Source: Adiantum capillus-veneris
Lineage: Eukaryota; Streptophyta; Polypodiopsida; Polypodiales; Pteridaceae
Reading direction: 5' to 3'
Length of the DNA stretch: 64,000 nucleotides
NCBI GenBank assembly: GCA_014529385.2
Contig: CM043958.1
Coordinates: 152,551,293 to 152,615,292, forward strand
Below the pieces are notes generated by a model. The model ran no database searches. It had not been told where the DNA came from and saw nothing but the letters and a program-made list of their open reading frames with translations. Shown here piece after piece: positions 1 to 11,868 of this stretch. Position 1 is the stretch's first letter, and each line of letters begins with the position of its first letter. The translations under genes and the position numbers were made by a program.

Positions 1-944
1 AGCTCTTATTGCTTGATGTTTAAAGTTTATTCCCTTCTTAGCTGCCATAAAGAATTTACATTCAAATATTTGATGGTTTAATTAATGGTAGTATGGAAAT
101 GGGCGTTTGAACCAAGTGCTTATGTCTTGTTTTACGAGGAAGTGCAAAGTTTGCATTTTGAGAAGGAGAGCCTTGATGACATATTTATAAAAGCAAGCGA
201 GGTGAAAATTTAGCCTTACCAAGTAGAAATCTGTCACTAGATGTAGTAATAGAACAAGGATCAAAGAGCCTTTTCACTAGATGATATGTCTATAAGGACA
301 TACCATTTAAGAAATGGTCAGACATGGCAGGTGCAAGCTAGACATGGATTGCATGTGCAATGGAGTATCAAAGAGATTGATTGAGTTGGGCAACTAGCAA
401 GTAATCTAGTCAAAACAATTACGTGCATGTTGGGAGTAAATGTGTGCTGCACGCTAGGCTTTGAGCTGGTTGCTAAACTGGTAGCATAAGTAATACATGG
501 AGAGATGGGACAATGCTATAGAGCTTGTGGAGCAAGAGTTGCGGTACACAAAAAGAACCATTGGAGTGGGACCCAATCGCCAAAGCATCAGGTGCTCTGC
601 ATGCTTATTGTAAATAGCAAGGCTAAATAAATACAAGGGGAGAAAGTGCGCATGCCACGATTTGACGCAATCAATGAGGACTATGGTGGAGCCCAAGCTA
701 GATAGCAAAACTTCCAAGTTAAATTGGGGTGAGTAACTTGGGTTATTTTGCATAGTAATGGCTGGTAAATCAACAGTGTCAAGATATTAACAAACCTGGG
801 TATAGTTAAAGAGCTTGCACATGTATGTGTAGGTGTGTGTGTGTGAGTGATTGATTGATGACGCTATGCTGTGACAATATATGGTTGTCTTTTAGTCAAG
901 TTTATTTTCCTAAGAGTGCTCTCCCATCACCAAAGTGTCCAAGT

Positions 945-982
<38 letters not shown>

Positions 983-1450
983 CAATGTATGAGAAAATTA
1001 ATTTTGGTTCCAATCATCTCCAAAAACTAGAGATTAAGAAATCAGTTGAAAGCTATTCCAAAGGGCTAAACGCACACATAATCACTAATTGAAACAAAGA
1101 TTTTTTATTTTCTAATGCAATCAAGCAAAATTCACCCCAAAATTGATCTTATTAATGAGCAAAAAACAGTCAATTGCTCTCAAGAACGTGTAATTGTGTG
1201 CAATTAATGCAATTTCATATTCTTAATCGATCTTTTGTGGGTGAGGGTTCTAAACTCCTACATATCCTATCATAAATTGGCTTCAAAAGAGGAAAATTAT
1301 ACAGTGTAGTTTAATTATATAGATGCAAAGGGGTGTTGAATTAGCAATTGCAATGGCCAAGAAAATTTGTCAATGAAATCTAACACAGAGAATTCTTAGG
1401 ATCTAATTAGAATAAGGTTTCCTGATGTAGCTAATAGCTTTGATACCAAA

Positions 1451-2560
1451 TGAAGCTATGGTTGTAGCACTATAAGCATCGACAAAGTTCATACTATCCT
1501 TAAGTTGTTGTCTTTCTTGCATCCATCTAGCATCTTTATTTTTGAACTTAATAAGATAGCATCGGATAATCCTACCATGTTGTAGTATCATGTCTTCATG
1601 ACAAAGGATAGCTTTGGGTTGTAGCACCTCTTGTTGATCTTCAATTTCTGGAGGGTCTTTAATAAATGGTTGACTGGGTGGCCCTTCTTTGTAGGGCTTA
1701 AGTAGGATCACATGAAAAGCATTGTGTATGAGCCAATGGTTGGGTAACTTGAGTTGATAAGCCATCTCATTGATTGGCTTCAAGATTCGAAAAGCACCAT
1801 AGTAACTTTTTGCTAGTTTAAAATAATACTTTCGATGCCCTTAGGATTTCTGCGCATTCTTTGCTTCAATCAAGACTTACGAAACTTGAGTAAGATCCAA
1901 TCATTTTCCCTCAATGTTAAGGCCCTTCTATGCTTAACAGTAGCAATGCTGCACGTTGTTTGTCTCAATAAAGCCTTAGGAAACTTGAGTAAGACCCAAT
2001 CATTTTCCTTAAATGTTAAGGCCATTCCGTGTTTATGAGCAACAGCCTTTTGCATTTGTTGAGAGATGGATGTAGCCTCCTTAATCTTTTGAAAATATTC
2101 TTGTAGGTCACAGCAAAGATCTTCCATTTACTTTGATTAGTAAGAAAATTTTAGGTCTTTCCTTGATGATCTCAAACAGTGCCTTTCCTATAGTAGTATG
2201 GATAGTATTATCGTACGCATACTTTACAAGGGGTGACTACTTTTCCCATTGTGAGTGTAGATCTACTTCTGTAACATAATTCTTTAGTGGATCCAGTATC
2301 CTAAGATTGGTTATCTCACTTTGGCCATCCGTTTGTAGGTGAAGGCCGAAGAGAAATTCAATTTTGTACTTAGATTTTCAATAGTTCACTCTTTGAGCGT
2401 GATCATCAGCACGAACATGTATCTTGTCCATTATCATTGCTTCTTGTCTTTTTTAGCATCCATGTTTGTCTGCTTTAATGGTGATTGGTAGCACAATATT
2501 CAACACATTTGTTTCGTATTAAACATTAGGTTTAATATAATTTTATGTCATAGTTTCTTG
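1451..2560 (-). pseudogene. Ty3/gypsy integrase C-terminal fragment
   Basis: On the minus strand this reads as the end of a Ty3/gypsy pol. Going downstream there is a TDGQSE stretch of the integrase core near 2330, the ENDWVLLKFPKA segment near 1990, and the terminal YQLKLP..WLIHNAFHV..LKPYK motif near 1690-1770. That last motif is typical of the integrase tail of plant gypsy elements. Stops and frameshifts are frequent, and the ENDWVLLKF segment occurs twice in a row (about 1870-1925 and 1970-2030), which suggests a local duplication. There is no RT or RNase H attached. The frame runs out through the primer-binding-site-like sequence at 1436-1450, so the Ty3 pol tail is fused to the RU leader. 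A related copy lies at about 5918-6992. Confidence 0.8.
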
Positions 2561-3440
2561 TCCAGGTTTAGTGAATCAAGAAGTCTGGCTAAGCTACTTT
2601 GACCAAGATAGACATTAGAGATCTCTTCTTAATACCATGGAAATGTTTTCTTAATTGTCAATGGTTACTTTAGGTTCTTAATCCGATATTATGAAGCATT
2701 GTGTGCAATGTAATAGTACTTTCTTGACCTTTAGCTTAAGTATTATAAAGGGAGTTTACTATTGTGATGAATTGTGAGTTCTCCTTATGATATCGTCTCT
2801 ACCGAATTGTTGGGATAGCCTTGTGATGGTTGTAAGTAATTCTATCTCTGGCACAAATACTCTTAAGTTTAATGATATTGTGGGTGTTCTTCTTAGCAAG
2901 GAAATGCGAAGGAGAAGCACAGGAGAATCATCAAGTGTTGCACTATTGGTGAAAATAAGAGGAACGCCTAAGAAGAAATGTAAAAATCAAAAGGGTCATA
3001 ATCTCTCAAGGTGGAGCAAGTCACGCAAAAAGTTAGTTCTTGAATGTTGGAACTACGGCAAGAAGGGTCACGTCAAGAAGGATTGCTAGTCCAAGAAGAA
3101 GAAGTAGTCGGAGTCTCAAGACAACAACAACATCGGAAGCAAATGTGGCAAGTAAAGTAGAACAGGCTACTCAAATTCTCTCATTAGACAATGTGTTTAA
3201 TTCCTGGATAGTAGATTTCGGGGCTTCATTCCATGCGACATCACACAAGCAACATTTTCAAGATTACACCAAAGGCAATTTTGGGTATGTATATCTGGTA
3301 GATTATGAAGCTTGTGAAATTGTCTAAAAGATATAGTTTATGTCAGAATTGCTAACAGAAATGAATACAAGCTTAAAGATGTTAGGCATGTTCCTTCTCT
3401 TCGTAAAAAATTGAACTCTTCAGGACAATTAGACAATAAA
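2560..3440 (+). pseudogene. Ty1/copia gag zinc-knuckle and protease fragment
   Basis: Plus-strand relic of a Ty1/copia polyprotein. A gag C-terminal part (LPNCWDSLVMVVSNSIS, about 2795-2850) leads into a basic region. The zinc knuckle follows at about 3043-3089 (CWNYGKKGHVKKDC), in which the second Cys of the CX2CX4HX4C motif has become Tyr. A stop comes next, and the frame shifts. The protease begins WIVDFGASFHAT (about 3208-3243), where copia elements have WIVDSGAS(F/Y)H, so the active-site Ser is replaced by Phe. A trace of DVRHVPSLRKKL near 3380-3415 follows. There is no integrase, RT or RNase H. The fragment ends where RU sequence resumes near 3430-3450. It cannot encode a working protein. 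Confidence 0.85.
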
Positions 3441-4387
3441 TGTCTGTTTTGTAGAGCTAGATATGATCTCTAGGTTAATACAAAGTGAGATCATAATATT
3501 CTTATCAGCCACATGGTATGTTGACTAGGATTCATATATCTTTCACCTAGGTTTTACACACATGGCTAGGATGATGATACGGAGAGAAGGTTCACACATG
3601 AGTTGAAGGTGCAACAAATCTCACACCCTATTATCATTACCTTGAATAGATTTGGAGACACCGGTTACTTGGCTGGAGATTTGTGTTCATCAACAATGAT
3701 CACCATTGCATAAAAATGGATTATAATCCAAGGTGACCTCAACAAGAGGCAAAGGATATAAAGGTCACTTTGAAAAAATACAATTTTGAGACTAAGTAAA
3801 TAAAAAGAAAAGATAATGTAGTGGCAAACATCCTAAGTAGGAAATCCGTTCTTGGGATTGTCTCTATTCCAAGCAAACCTCTAGTCAACTCCCAATGTGT
3901 CATCCAAATTATGTCCTCAAAAAGATGTTCAAAAAAGGAGAAGAGGATTATTGTACATGGATATTATTATCACTCTTGAATACATGCCTACTTTACCGAC
4001 TTTGAATTTATCTTTTCAATCGCAAGGAAATCATAGAGTTTTATTTTCAATACAATAATGAAATAACTCAAAAATGCCTCTCTAAGGTGATCCACGCATT
4101 GTAGTGTATGCAATGGTGCAATTGTCATGATATTGCACAAATTTATCATAGAGTGAAGTGAACAAGACACCGAGCTTGCTCATCTTTAGCTGCATATTGT
4201 ATCAAGCTTTGCATTGTTTTTACTCTTTGCTCTTATCTACTGGCTTAACGATAGACCACAACTCCTTTTGCATTGAGTAAACCTTTAGTTCTTTTTGCCA
4301 AGTGTGAAATCCTTGGCCGTTGAATTGTGGATATTTTTATCACCCCCTTCTACCCCCCCCCCCCGCCATGATGGTGTTCCTTTCCAT

Positions 4388-4445
<58 letters not shown>

Positions 4446-5232
4446 TGCCAATTTGATTGACACTCTCTAATTTTCATGTGCAAGTTACATCAAGCTAAAA
4501 GTATCACCATGTGTGATAGATATAGCATATATTATTTGAAAGTTCAAGAGAAATGAATGTAAATTTTATGATGATAAACACTTTTTTTGAAGCTCTTATT
4601 GCTTGATGCTCAAAGTTTATCCCCTTCTTGGCTGCCTTAAAAAATTCACATTCAAATATTTGATGGTTTAATCAATGGTAGTGTGGAAATGGGCACTTAG
4701 ACTAAGTGCTTATGTCTTGTTATACCAAGTAGAAATATGTCACTAGATGTAGTAATAGGAACAAGGATCAAAGTGCCTTTTTACTAGATGATGTGGCCAT
4801 AAGGACATACCATTTAAAAGATGGTCAGACATGCCAGGTGCAAGCTAGCCATAGATTGCATGTGCAATGGAGTATGAAAGAGATTGATTATGTTGTGCAA
4901 CTAGCAAGTAATCTAGTCAAAGCAATTACGTGAATGTTGGGAGTAAAAGGTGGGCTGCACACAAAAAGAACAATTGAAGTGGGACTCAATGGCCAGAGCA
5001 TCAGGTGTTGTGTGTGCTTATTGCAAATAGCAAGGCCAAATAAATACAAAGGGGATAGTGCACATGGCATGATTTGATGCAATCAATGAGGACTATGGTG
5101 GAGCCCAAGCTAGATAGAAAAACTTCCAAGTTAAATTGGGGTGAGTAACTTGGGTAAGTTTGCATAGTAATGGTTGCTAAATCAAGACTGTCAAGCTATT
5201 GACAGCCTAGGTATAGTTAAAGAGCTTGCACA

Positions 5233-5236
<4 letters not shown>

Positions 5237-5328
<92 letters not shown>
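5237..5328. repeat. Compound (GT)n-(GA)n microsatellite
   Basis: About 39 bases of GT repeat run straight into about 52 bases of GA repeat. The tract sits at the leader position where other RU copies have only a GT tract (for example 16248-16280 and 19048-19094). Confidence 0.95.
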
Positions 5329-5331
<3 letters not shown>

Positions 5332-5420
5332 TTGCTTGATGAGGCTATGCTTTGAAAAGGTATGGTTGCTTTTAGCCAATTTTTTTCCCTAAGAGTGCTC
5401 TCGCATCATCAAAGTGTCCA

Positions 5421-5459
<39 letters not shown>

Positions 5460-5917
5460 CAATGTATGAGAAAATTAATTTTGGTTCCAATCATCTCCAA
5501 AAACTAGAAATTAAGAAATCGGTTGAAAGCTATTCCAAAGGGCTAAACGCACACATAATCACTAATTGAAACAAAGATTTTTGATTTTCTAATGCAATCA
5601 AGCAAAATTGATCTTATTAATGAGCAAAAAATAGTTAATTTCTCTCTCAAGAACGTGTAAATGTGTGCAATTAATGCAATTTCATCTTCTTAATCAATCT
5701 TTTGTGGGTGACGGTTCTAAACTCCTGCATATCCTATCATAAATTGGCTTCAAAAGAGGGAAATTATACAATGTAGTTTAATTATATAGATACAAAGGGG
5801 TGTTGAATTAGCAATTGCAATGGCCAAGAAGATTTGTCAATGAAATCTAGCACATAGAATTCTTAGGATCTAATTAGATTAAGGTGCACTAATCTAGCTA
5901 ATGGCTTTGATACCAAA

Positions 5918-6992
5918 TGAAGCTATGGTTGTAGCATTGTAAGCATTGACAAGGTTCATACTATCCTTAAGTTGTATTCCTTGCATCCATCTACATCTTC
6001 AAAAGGATAATTTTTGAACTTAATAAGATAGCATCGGATAATCTTACCATGACAAAGGATAGCTTTGGGTTGTACCACCTCTTCTTGGTCTTTATTTTCT
6101 GGAGGGTCTTTAATAATTGGTTGTCTTGGTGGCCCTCCTTTGTAGCGTTAAGTAGAATCACATGAAAAGCATTGTGTATGAGCCAATCATTGGGTAATTT
6201 GAGTTGATAAGCTATCTCATTAATTGGCTTCAAGATTTGAAAAGGATCGTACTATTTTTTTTCCTACTTTAGCATAATACTTTTGATGGCCCTTAGGATT
6301 TCTGCACATTGTTTGCCTCAATCAAGCATTAAGAATCTTAAGTAAGACCCAATCATTTTCCTTCAATGTTAAGGCCCTTCCATGCATAACAGTAGGAATG
6401 CTACACATTGTTTGCCTTAATAAAGCCTTAGGAAACTTGAGTAAGACCCAATCATTTTCTTTGAATGTTAAGGCCATTCCATGCTTATCAACAGCAGCCT
6501 TTTGCCTTTGTTGAGAGATGGATATAGACTCCTTAATCTTTTGGAAATATTCTTGTAGGTCACAGCTATACTCATCACCAGCAAATATCTTCCCATGTAC
6601 TTTGAGTAGCAAGGAAATTTAAGGTCTTCCCTCGATGATCTCAAAAGATGCCTTTCCTATAGTAGTATGGATAGTATTCTTGTACGCATACTCTACAAGG
6701 GGTAACTACTTTTCCCATTGTGAGTGTTGGTCTACTTTTGTAACATAATTCTTTAGTAGACTATCTCACTTTGGCCATCCGTTTGTGGGTAATAGGTTGA
6801 AGAGAAATTCAATTTTGTACCTAGATTTTCAATAGTTCACTCTTTGAGTCGAGCGTGATCATCAGCACAAACATGTGTCTTGTCCATTACCATTGCTTCT
6901 TGTCTTCTTTTTTAGCATCCATGTTTGTCTACTTTAATAGTGATTGGTAGCACAATATTCAACACATTTTCTTAGTATTAAACATTAGATTT
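5918..6992 (-). pseudogene. Ty3/gypsy integrase C-terminal fragment, second copy
   Basis: Minus-strand relic parallel to 1451-2560. It has the same YQLKLPNDWLIHNAFHV tail (about 6140-6220), a doubled ENDWVLLK segment (about 6330-6470), and a CDLQEYFQKIKESISISQQ stretch near 6510-6565. It is shortened by small deletions compared with the first copy, for example loss of a segment between the HNAFHV tail and the primer-binding-site-like stretch. Stops and frameshifts make it non-functional. The upstream end is cut where the plus-strand LTR begins. Confidence 0.8.
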
Positions 6993-8649
6993 TGTTATAA
7001 GAACTAATATCTAATTCTCCTAAATAATTTTCTCAAGTTAAACTGATAATTTAATATGGGGAAGTGCCAGGGGAGAAAAGGCTAGAATATCGGTTAAGCT
7101 GGCAAACCAGCCATAGTAGAGATCTAAAGGAGGGAAAATAGGGATCCAAAGGGGGGGCCATCTGTAAAAGTGTAAGGTGCAACAATGGGCTTAACAGACC
7201 CTAAGGTTCATCCCATTAAGACTTCCAAAATGCTAAGGTTCCAAAAATCAAAGTTGTGTTCAATGGCCAAAGGCTTAGGAAATTGGATGCTTTGTGTGTG
7301 TCCCAAAAAATCTTCACAAACTCCTACATAGAAAGGGGGGAGCCCAAGAAGTAGGGGATGAGAGAGAAACACATACACACACTCACAAGCTTTCTTTGTA
7401 CACAAGGGGAAAGAGTGACACGTGGCAGCTCCATAGGCCAGATGTCCACAAGGTGTACTCAAATCCTATTGGATGGCCATGAGGTGGACCAATGAGAATT
7501 ACACTAGAGTAAATCTAGTTTAATTAATTTAAAAACACTTAATAAAAGAACCGATAGGAATTAAGCTCTCTAGAAGCCTATTGAATAGTCTCCCAAGGGT
7601 TCAATGATTTAAAAACACTTAATAAAAGAACCGATAGGAATTAAGCTCTCTAGAAGACTATTGAACAGTCTCCCAAGGGGTCCAATGAGCATTCAGTAGC
7701 CCAATGGCTTGCCTGATTCTTATTGGCCAAGAGACAAAGGGATCCAATGAGAGTTTAATTGAATTTATTAATTACCTAAAGCTCTCACAAAAGGGGAAAG
7801 AGGGACACATGTCAGAAGGCTATCACTTATGCTCCTGAAATCCTATTGGCTAAGCTTGGGGAGGTCCAATGAGGTGCTAGCAAGAGGGGTCGACCAAGAG
7901 AGAGACGGGGATGATTTTTCAAAGGCATTATTGACTTACACACTCACACAATCTATGTGTGAAGCAAGAAGAATCTTTCTCTCCTTCTCAAGCTTTAATG
8001 GAAAGCTTACCACCTACTCCAAGCTTGTGAGAAGGGAGGCCTACACCAACAAACTCTTGGCTTTGTGATGCAAATCCAACCAAGAGCCAAGCTTCAATGC
8101 ATGCTCATCTCCTCTACCATTCTATTACTAAGGTAAGCTATACTAATATTAGTGATTATGTGAGGAGATGTACATCTTTCTCGTAGACTACTGCTTCTTT
8201 CTCTCAATCTACTCTTATACCTTGTTAGCTCTCACCATCTTTGAAGGTGTGTGAGGTCTTGGATTTGAGACTGTGAGGGAATTGATGTTGTATTTGATAA
8301 GTGTTTTTCTTAGTGTTTGAAGTTTCCATCTTCATTGCACTAGCTAGTATTGAAGGAACACAAAGAATTGTATTGTAAGATGTCTCTCTTGATGGGAGAA
8401 ACCATAATACAAAGCCTTTTGGAGGGGGGATTGGCTCCATGCAAATTCGGCCCTCAACTATTATTAATTGCTTAATTTCTCTCTCTTTTGAAGTATTGTT
8501 CATGCTATCTAACTAGATGTTATACTTTTTGTTGCTCTCTCCACCCAAGCACTCTTGTCATTCTCATTAGGAATCTATTCTAATGAAATGCTCACTATGT
8601 TCATGCTATTTTCCGCTACACACAAGTTACTAGACCATTAAATGTTACA
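6993..8649 (+). mobile_element. 5' LTR of a Ty3/gypsy element
   Basis: I place this 1.66-kb LTR by its edges. It starts TGTTATAAG, right where the minus-strand integrase relic stops. It ends ATGTTACA directly before a primer binding site (TGGTATGAGAGC, 8651-8662) that resembles the tRNA-Met-type site TGGTATCAGAGC. The TGTTA/TTACA ends form a short imperfect inverted repeat, as LTRs do. The sequence carries several direct internal repeats, including an 80-bp tandem duplication. I find no matching 3' LTR after the pol region, so the element is truncated or was recombined. The 5' boundary is less certain than the 3' boundary. Confidence 0.65.
7527..7688. repeat. 80-bp tandem duplication inside the LTR
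   Basis: Two near-identical copies stand head to tail; the segment starting aaaaacacttaataaaag occurs at 7531 and 7611. They differ by a few substitutions (for example tagaagcc versus tagaagac). Confidence 0.95.
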
Positions 8650-8650
8650 T

Positions 8651-8664
8651 TGGTATGAGAGCAC
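8651..8664 (+). promoter_or_regulatory. Primer binding site of the Ty3/gypsy element
   Basis: TGGTATGAGAGCAC sits one base after the LTR end. It differs at one position from the TGGTATCAGAGC core complementary to the 3' end of initiator tRNA-Met, the usual primer of many plant LTR retrotransposons. Confidence 0.8.
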
Positions 8665-9065
8665 ATGGTTTCTCTTTTCTTACTCAAGAAGGGAGGTCCT
8701 CAAGCTAGCTATATATTGTTGGTATTATTAATTGCATGTGAGTAAGTAAAATAGGGATTTTTCAGCCTTGCAGTGCGCCTGTCTTTGTGCATTTAACGGA
8801 GCATCACCGTCAAGAGCTATGGTCTTGATAGTGTAGTCCTACAGGACTTGCCTACGGCTTAACCACTATTGAGCTATTAGAAGCTTGACAGGAGCCGGTG
8901 TTGTTTTGTTGTTGAACGACTCTCTCTTCTATTCCTTGCAATTAAAGGTATTCAAGCCACGGGTACAATAGTTGAGTGCTTTTTCTAACAGGGTATAGAG
9001 GAGTAGCAACTAGGGCTTGAAGTGCCAAAGTACACCTAAATAGTTTACACCTAAAATTTGTTAGA

Positions 9066-10536
9066 ATGACTTACAATAGTAAAGAGAGTGAAATTAATGT
9101 TGATAACTTTGATTTTGCTAATGAGCAGGCTACTAATGATGCTGATGCATGTTAACTATCTTGTTTCTAGACTTCAACAAGCCATACGCAATCCATCCCT
9201 CCAAAGTGAAGTGCAACGGCAGCTTCGTGCTCATGGGATTCTCCAACCTCCCCACCATGACAAGAGAGCACCTAGGAAGCCTCCTTGCAAGACTTCCAAA
9301 AGAGACTTCTCTCCGAGTCGGGAAGAAGAAGAGGATCCCATATGAAGGGCCCAAAAATTTTCTCCTTGATGACGCATCTCCTTCTCAAAGGAGGATTCAA
9401 GAGCCCCCACCGAAGAAACGAGAAAGAAGTGAGTCTCCGCCACCTCGGCGGAGATGGCTCCATAAAGACGGCGGGCTAAACGCTCTTCATCTCCACCAAA
9501 ACCAAGAAGACCATCACATACTTCTCCACACCATAATTCAAAGAGGGATGACAAAAAGCAAGAGAAGAAAAAGGTGAGAAAGAGGACATCCTCTTCTCCA
9601 TCTTCTTCATCCTCTTCCTATTATGAAAGCGATGGTGAAGACAAAGAAAACCAAGGCAAGAAAAAGGCGAGAAAGAGGTCACCCTCTTCTCCATCTTCCT
9701 CAAATTCTTCATCTTTTGAAGAAAGTGATGGTGCAACCTTTGAACCATAAAAAAAAAGAGGCCATAGGAAATCCTATGCCGTGTGGAAGAGGTCATCCAA
9801 GCTCAAGAACTTCAAATAGGGAGGGAAGAGCATCTCTTTCCTTCCCTATGATGGCACCTTTGGTGCTACGGACAAAGTCTTGGCCTTTATCCAATTGTTT
9901 GATGTGGCGTTTGGAGATGGGGACTTCATGGAGTCCTCTAAGCTACACGATGTAGCTATGCACTTTCAAAAGTCTGTCAGACAACTATGAAGCTCCACGA
10001 ACATGGAAAGCTTTAAGACTTCCATTATGAAGCACTTTTTGGCCACTGATGTCAAAGACAAAGTACTCACTGAATGGCAAAGCTTGAAGCTTTCTCCTTA
10101 CAAATCCATTCACAAATATGTAGACAAGTTTTGGGACTTACAACTCAAAGCCACTGTCTTCAAAAAGTTGGATTTTGGGGAGCAAAAGCAACAATTTTGT
10201 GCGGGCTTAACTGAAAAAATGGCAGAGTATATCAACTCCCAAAGTCCATGCACCATATCGGCGGTTATACACCATACTATGGTGGCTTCTTGAACAATTT
10301 TTAAATGGGGGCTAAAAGAAATTCTAAGCCCATGGACAACAAAGGTTCCAATGAGCCTAAGGGGAAGGACAATGTCCAAAAGTCTCCCTAAGGGCAATTC
10401 CAAAAAAGCTAAAGAGAAGGGAGTTTACAAAGGCAAAAATAAACTCTCTCTTGAAGAGCTTGAGTGTTATCGCAAGGATAACCGTTGTTTCAAGTGCGAC
10501 GAGCAAGAGCATGTGCACCACGCTTATCCCAAATGA
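9066..10536 (+). pseudogene. Ty3/gypsy gag, broken
   Basis: Gag precursor of the element whose LTR lies at 6993-8649. A start at 9066 (MTYNSKESEINV) soon meets stops; a charged Lys/Arg/Pro-rich stretch covers about 9290-9700. The capsid-like region is recognisable at about 9840-10290, with LHDVAMHFQKS, EWQSLKLSPYKSIHKYV and EQKQQFCAGL segments typical of the Retrotrans_gag family. The zinc knuckle near 10480-10536 reads CFKCDEQEHVHHAYPK, so the last Cys is lost. The gag is spread over several frames with stops (for example near 9990 and 10292). It is the first part of a gag-pol series with protease, RT, RNase H and integrase in the usual Ty3 order. Confidence 0.85.
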
Positions 10537-10961
10537 ATACCTGCCATGAACCTCCTAGAGCTACCTTGGTCGAAATCCAAGAGGAGAAAACTCACCACAA
10601 AGGATCTCCTCTATGTCATGCTTGGGGAAAGGTAAGAGAATATGATGCTTTTATTCCTTTTAACACTGGTTCTACTCATAATTTTATATCCACAGAGATG
10701 GCCACCAAGCTAGGCATACAAGCTTACGAGATGGGAGATGTCCTACACGTCGCAGACGGTGCTTTCAAGGGGCAAGAAGCTTTAGTCACTCCATTAATTG
10801 GGAAATTGAGACTCCATGTCCAAAGCTATGTGGACAAAGAGGACTTCTTTATCTCTCCTCTCAAGCATGAGGATGTAATCCTAGGGGCACCATGGTTTGA
10901 TCACATAATTGCCAATGTTAAATTTCCTGAAAGGAGTTTAGGGAAAAAGATATGTACATAG
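10537..10961 (+). pseudogene. Ty3/gypsy protease region
   Basis: Aspartic protease segment of the same element. The active-site motif reads FNTGSTHNFIS (about 10655-10690), where a working retroviral-type protease has D(T/S)G, so the catalytic Asp is Asn. The downstream ILGAPWF motif (about 10878-10900) corresponds to the usual ILGxxWL of Ty3 proteases. The reading frame is open for more than 150 codons and closes at 10961. The region between it and the RT is full of stops. Not functional. Confidence 0.85.
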
Positions 10962-11129
10962 ATGCCAAGCAAATGGGTAATCCATACCCATTGTACATAT
11001 GCAAGCTTTTAATAAGTCAAAAAAGAGCTCTATTTCCGTATACATGATTTTTGTTAAAGACTCTCAAAATAAACCTAATGTTTTAGCAAAAGAAAATATA
11101 CACAATCAAAAAGAATTAGAGTTATCCTA

Positions 11130-11868
11130 TTTTCTCAAGAGTTTCAAGATGTCTTTATTGATGACATCCGCTGTGAGCTACCTCCTAAACGAGGCAATGA
11201 TGACCATGCTATTGAACTTCTTCCAAGAAGTTCACCACCTAATAAACCTCCTTATAGAGTTTCTCAAGCTCAACAAGAGCAGATTATTCGGCAAGTGTAT
11301 GAGTTAGTTGAGACGGGCATGGTTAGGCCTAACTCATCTGCATTTTTTTCTCCTGTGCTACTAGTGCAAAAGAAAGATGGCACATATTGTATGTGTGTCG
11401 ACTATAAAGCACCTAATAGAATCACTATCAAAAGTAGGTTTCCCGTATGAGTAGAGGACCTATTTGATAAGCTACAAGGATCCACCTACTTCAGTAGGAT
11501 TGTAGAGTAGGATTGGCCTAAAAAGTGGCTATCATCAAACAAGGATAGTTGATCAAGACATTGTAAAGAACGCATTTCGGACTACATTGGTCTTTATGAA
11601 TACATTTCATGTCTTTTGGCTTGAGTAATACACCAGCCACATTCAATCGCTTGATGGAGAAGCTATTCGGGCCTCACTGAACCTTTACTAGAGTTTTCTT
11701 CGATGATATCATCATCTACTCTAATTCACTCGACGAACACAAGCAACACCTCTAGGTAATATTTCAAGTTCTAAGAGAGAATAAATTTTATGTTAATAAA
11801 AAAAAAGAGAATTTTTCTTATAAGAGATTCAGTATTTAAGTCACATTATCTCTCAAAATGGAATCCAA
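11130..11868 (+). pseudogene. Ty3/gypsy reverse transcriptase, broken
   Basis: RT of the same element. In order I see FQDVFIDDIRCELPP before the RT (about 11140), PPNKPPYRVSQAQQEQI (about 11238-11290), GMVRPNSSAFFSPVLLVQKK (about 11315-11375), CVDYKAPNRITIKSRFPV (about 11395-11448) and the catalytic box FFDDIIIYSNS (about 11698-11730). The motifs are in different frames, with stops after SRFPV and within the fingers-palm region, so several indels separate them. The family is clear; the enzyme is dead. Confidence 0.85.

Larger units (their letters stand above)
1..4589 (-). mobile_element. Composite repeat unit RU1, interrupted
   Basis: This is the first copy of the RU family, given on the minus strand because its primer binding site and gag relic read that way. 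In plus-strand order it has the 'agctcttattgcttgatg' start, an antisense reading frame near 290-490, an (AC)n tract at 946-981, and a primer-binding-site-like stretch at 1436-1450 (complement TTTGGTATCAAAGCT). Two foreign inserts follow: a Ty3 integrase fragment and a copia gag-protease fragment. After these come an LTR-like part (about 3440-3700), an opposite-strand Ty3 RNase H relic (about 3700-4020), the gag relic (about 4030-4340), poly-C at 4354-4364 and (GA)n at 4391-4442. The left end is cut by the window edge. The family assignment rests on repeated order and near-identical sequence in at least eight other units here. Confidence 0.8.
4590..6992 (-). mobile_element. Composite repeat unit RU2, first part
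   Basis: This is a second copy of the RU left half, in parallel with 1-2560: start motif, antisense frame, GT/GA tract (5237-5328), AC tract (5422-5458), leader, and primer-binding-site-like stretch at 5903-5917 (complement TTTGGTATCAAAGCC). The same Ty3 integrase fragment follows. Unit 1 and unit 2 therefore share the junction between the Ty3 pol tail and the RU leader, which points to duplication of an already fused unit. RU2 is broken at about 6992 by a plus-strand Ty3 element and resumes near 13801. Confidence 0.8.

Noticed and set aside
5174-5392. Open frames made of VCVCVC, RERERE, SLSLSL or THTHTH runs (also near 7294, 23197-23509, 25485-26011, 34539-34769, 55079-55334, 57421-57683)
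   Set aside because: They are translations of GT, GA and homopolymer microsatellites and stay open only because of repeat composition.
7521-7690. CRISPR-like or satellite array in the LTR
   Set aside because: Only two copies of 80 bp with no spacers; a simple tandem duplication explains it.
9231-9796. Several overlapping minus-strand and alternative-frame open stretches over the Ty3 gag
   Set aside because: They are shadows of the gag region; the Lys/Arg/Pro-rich coding sequence leaves other frames open. None shows a known motif.
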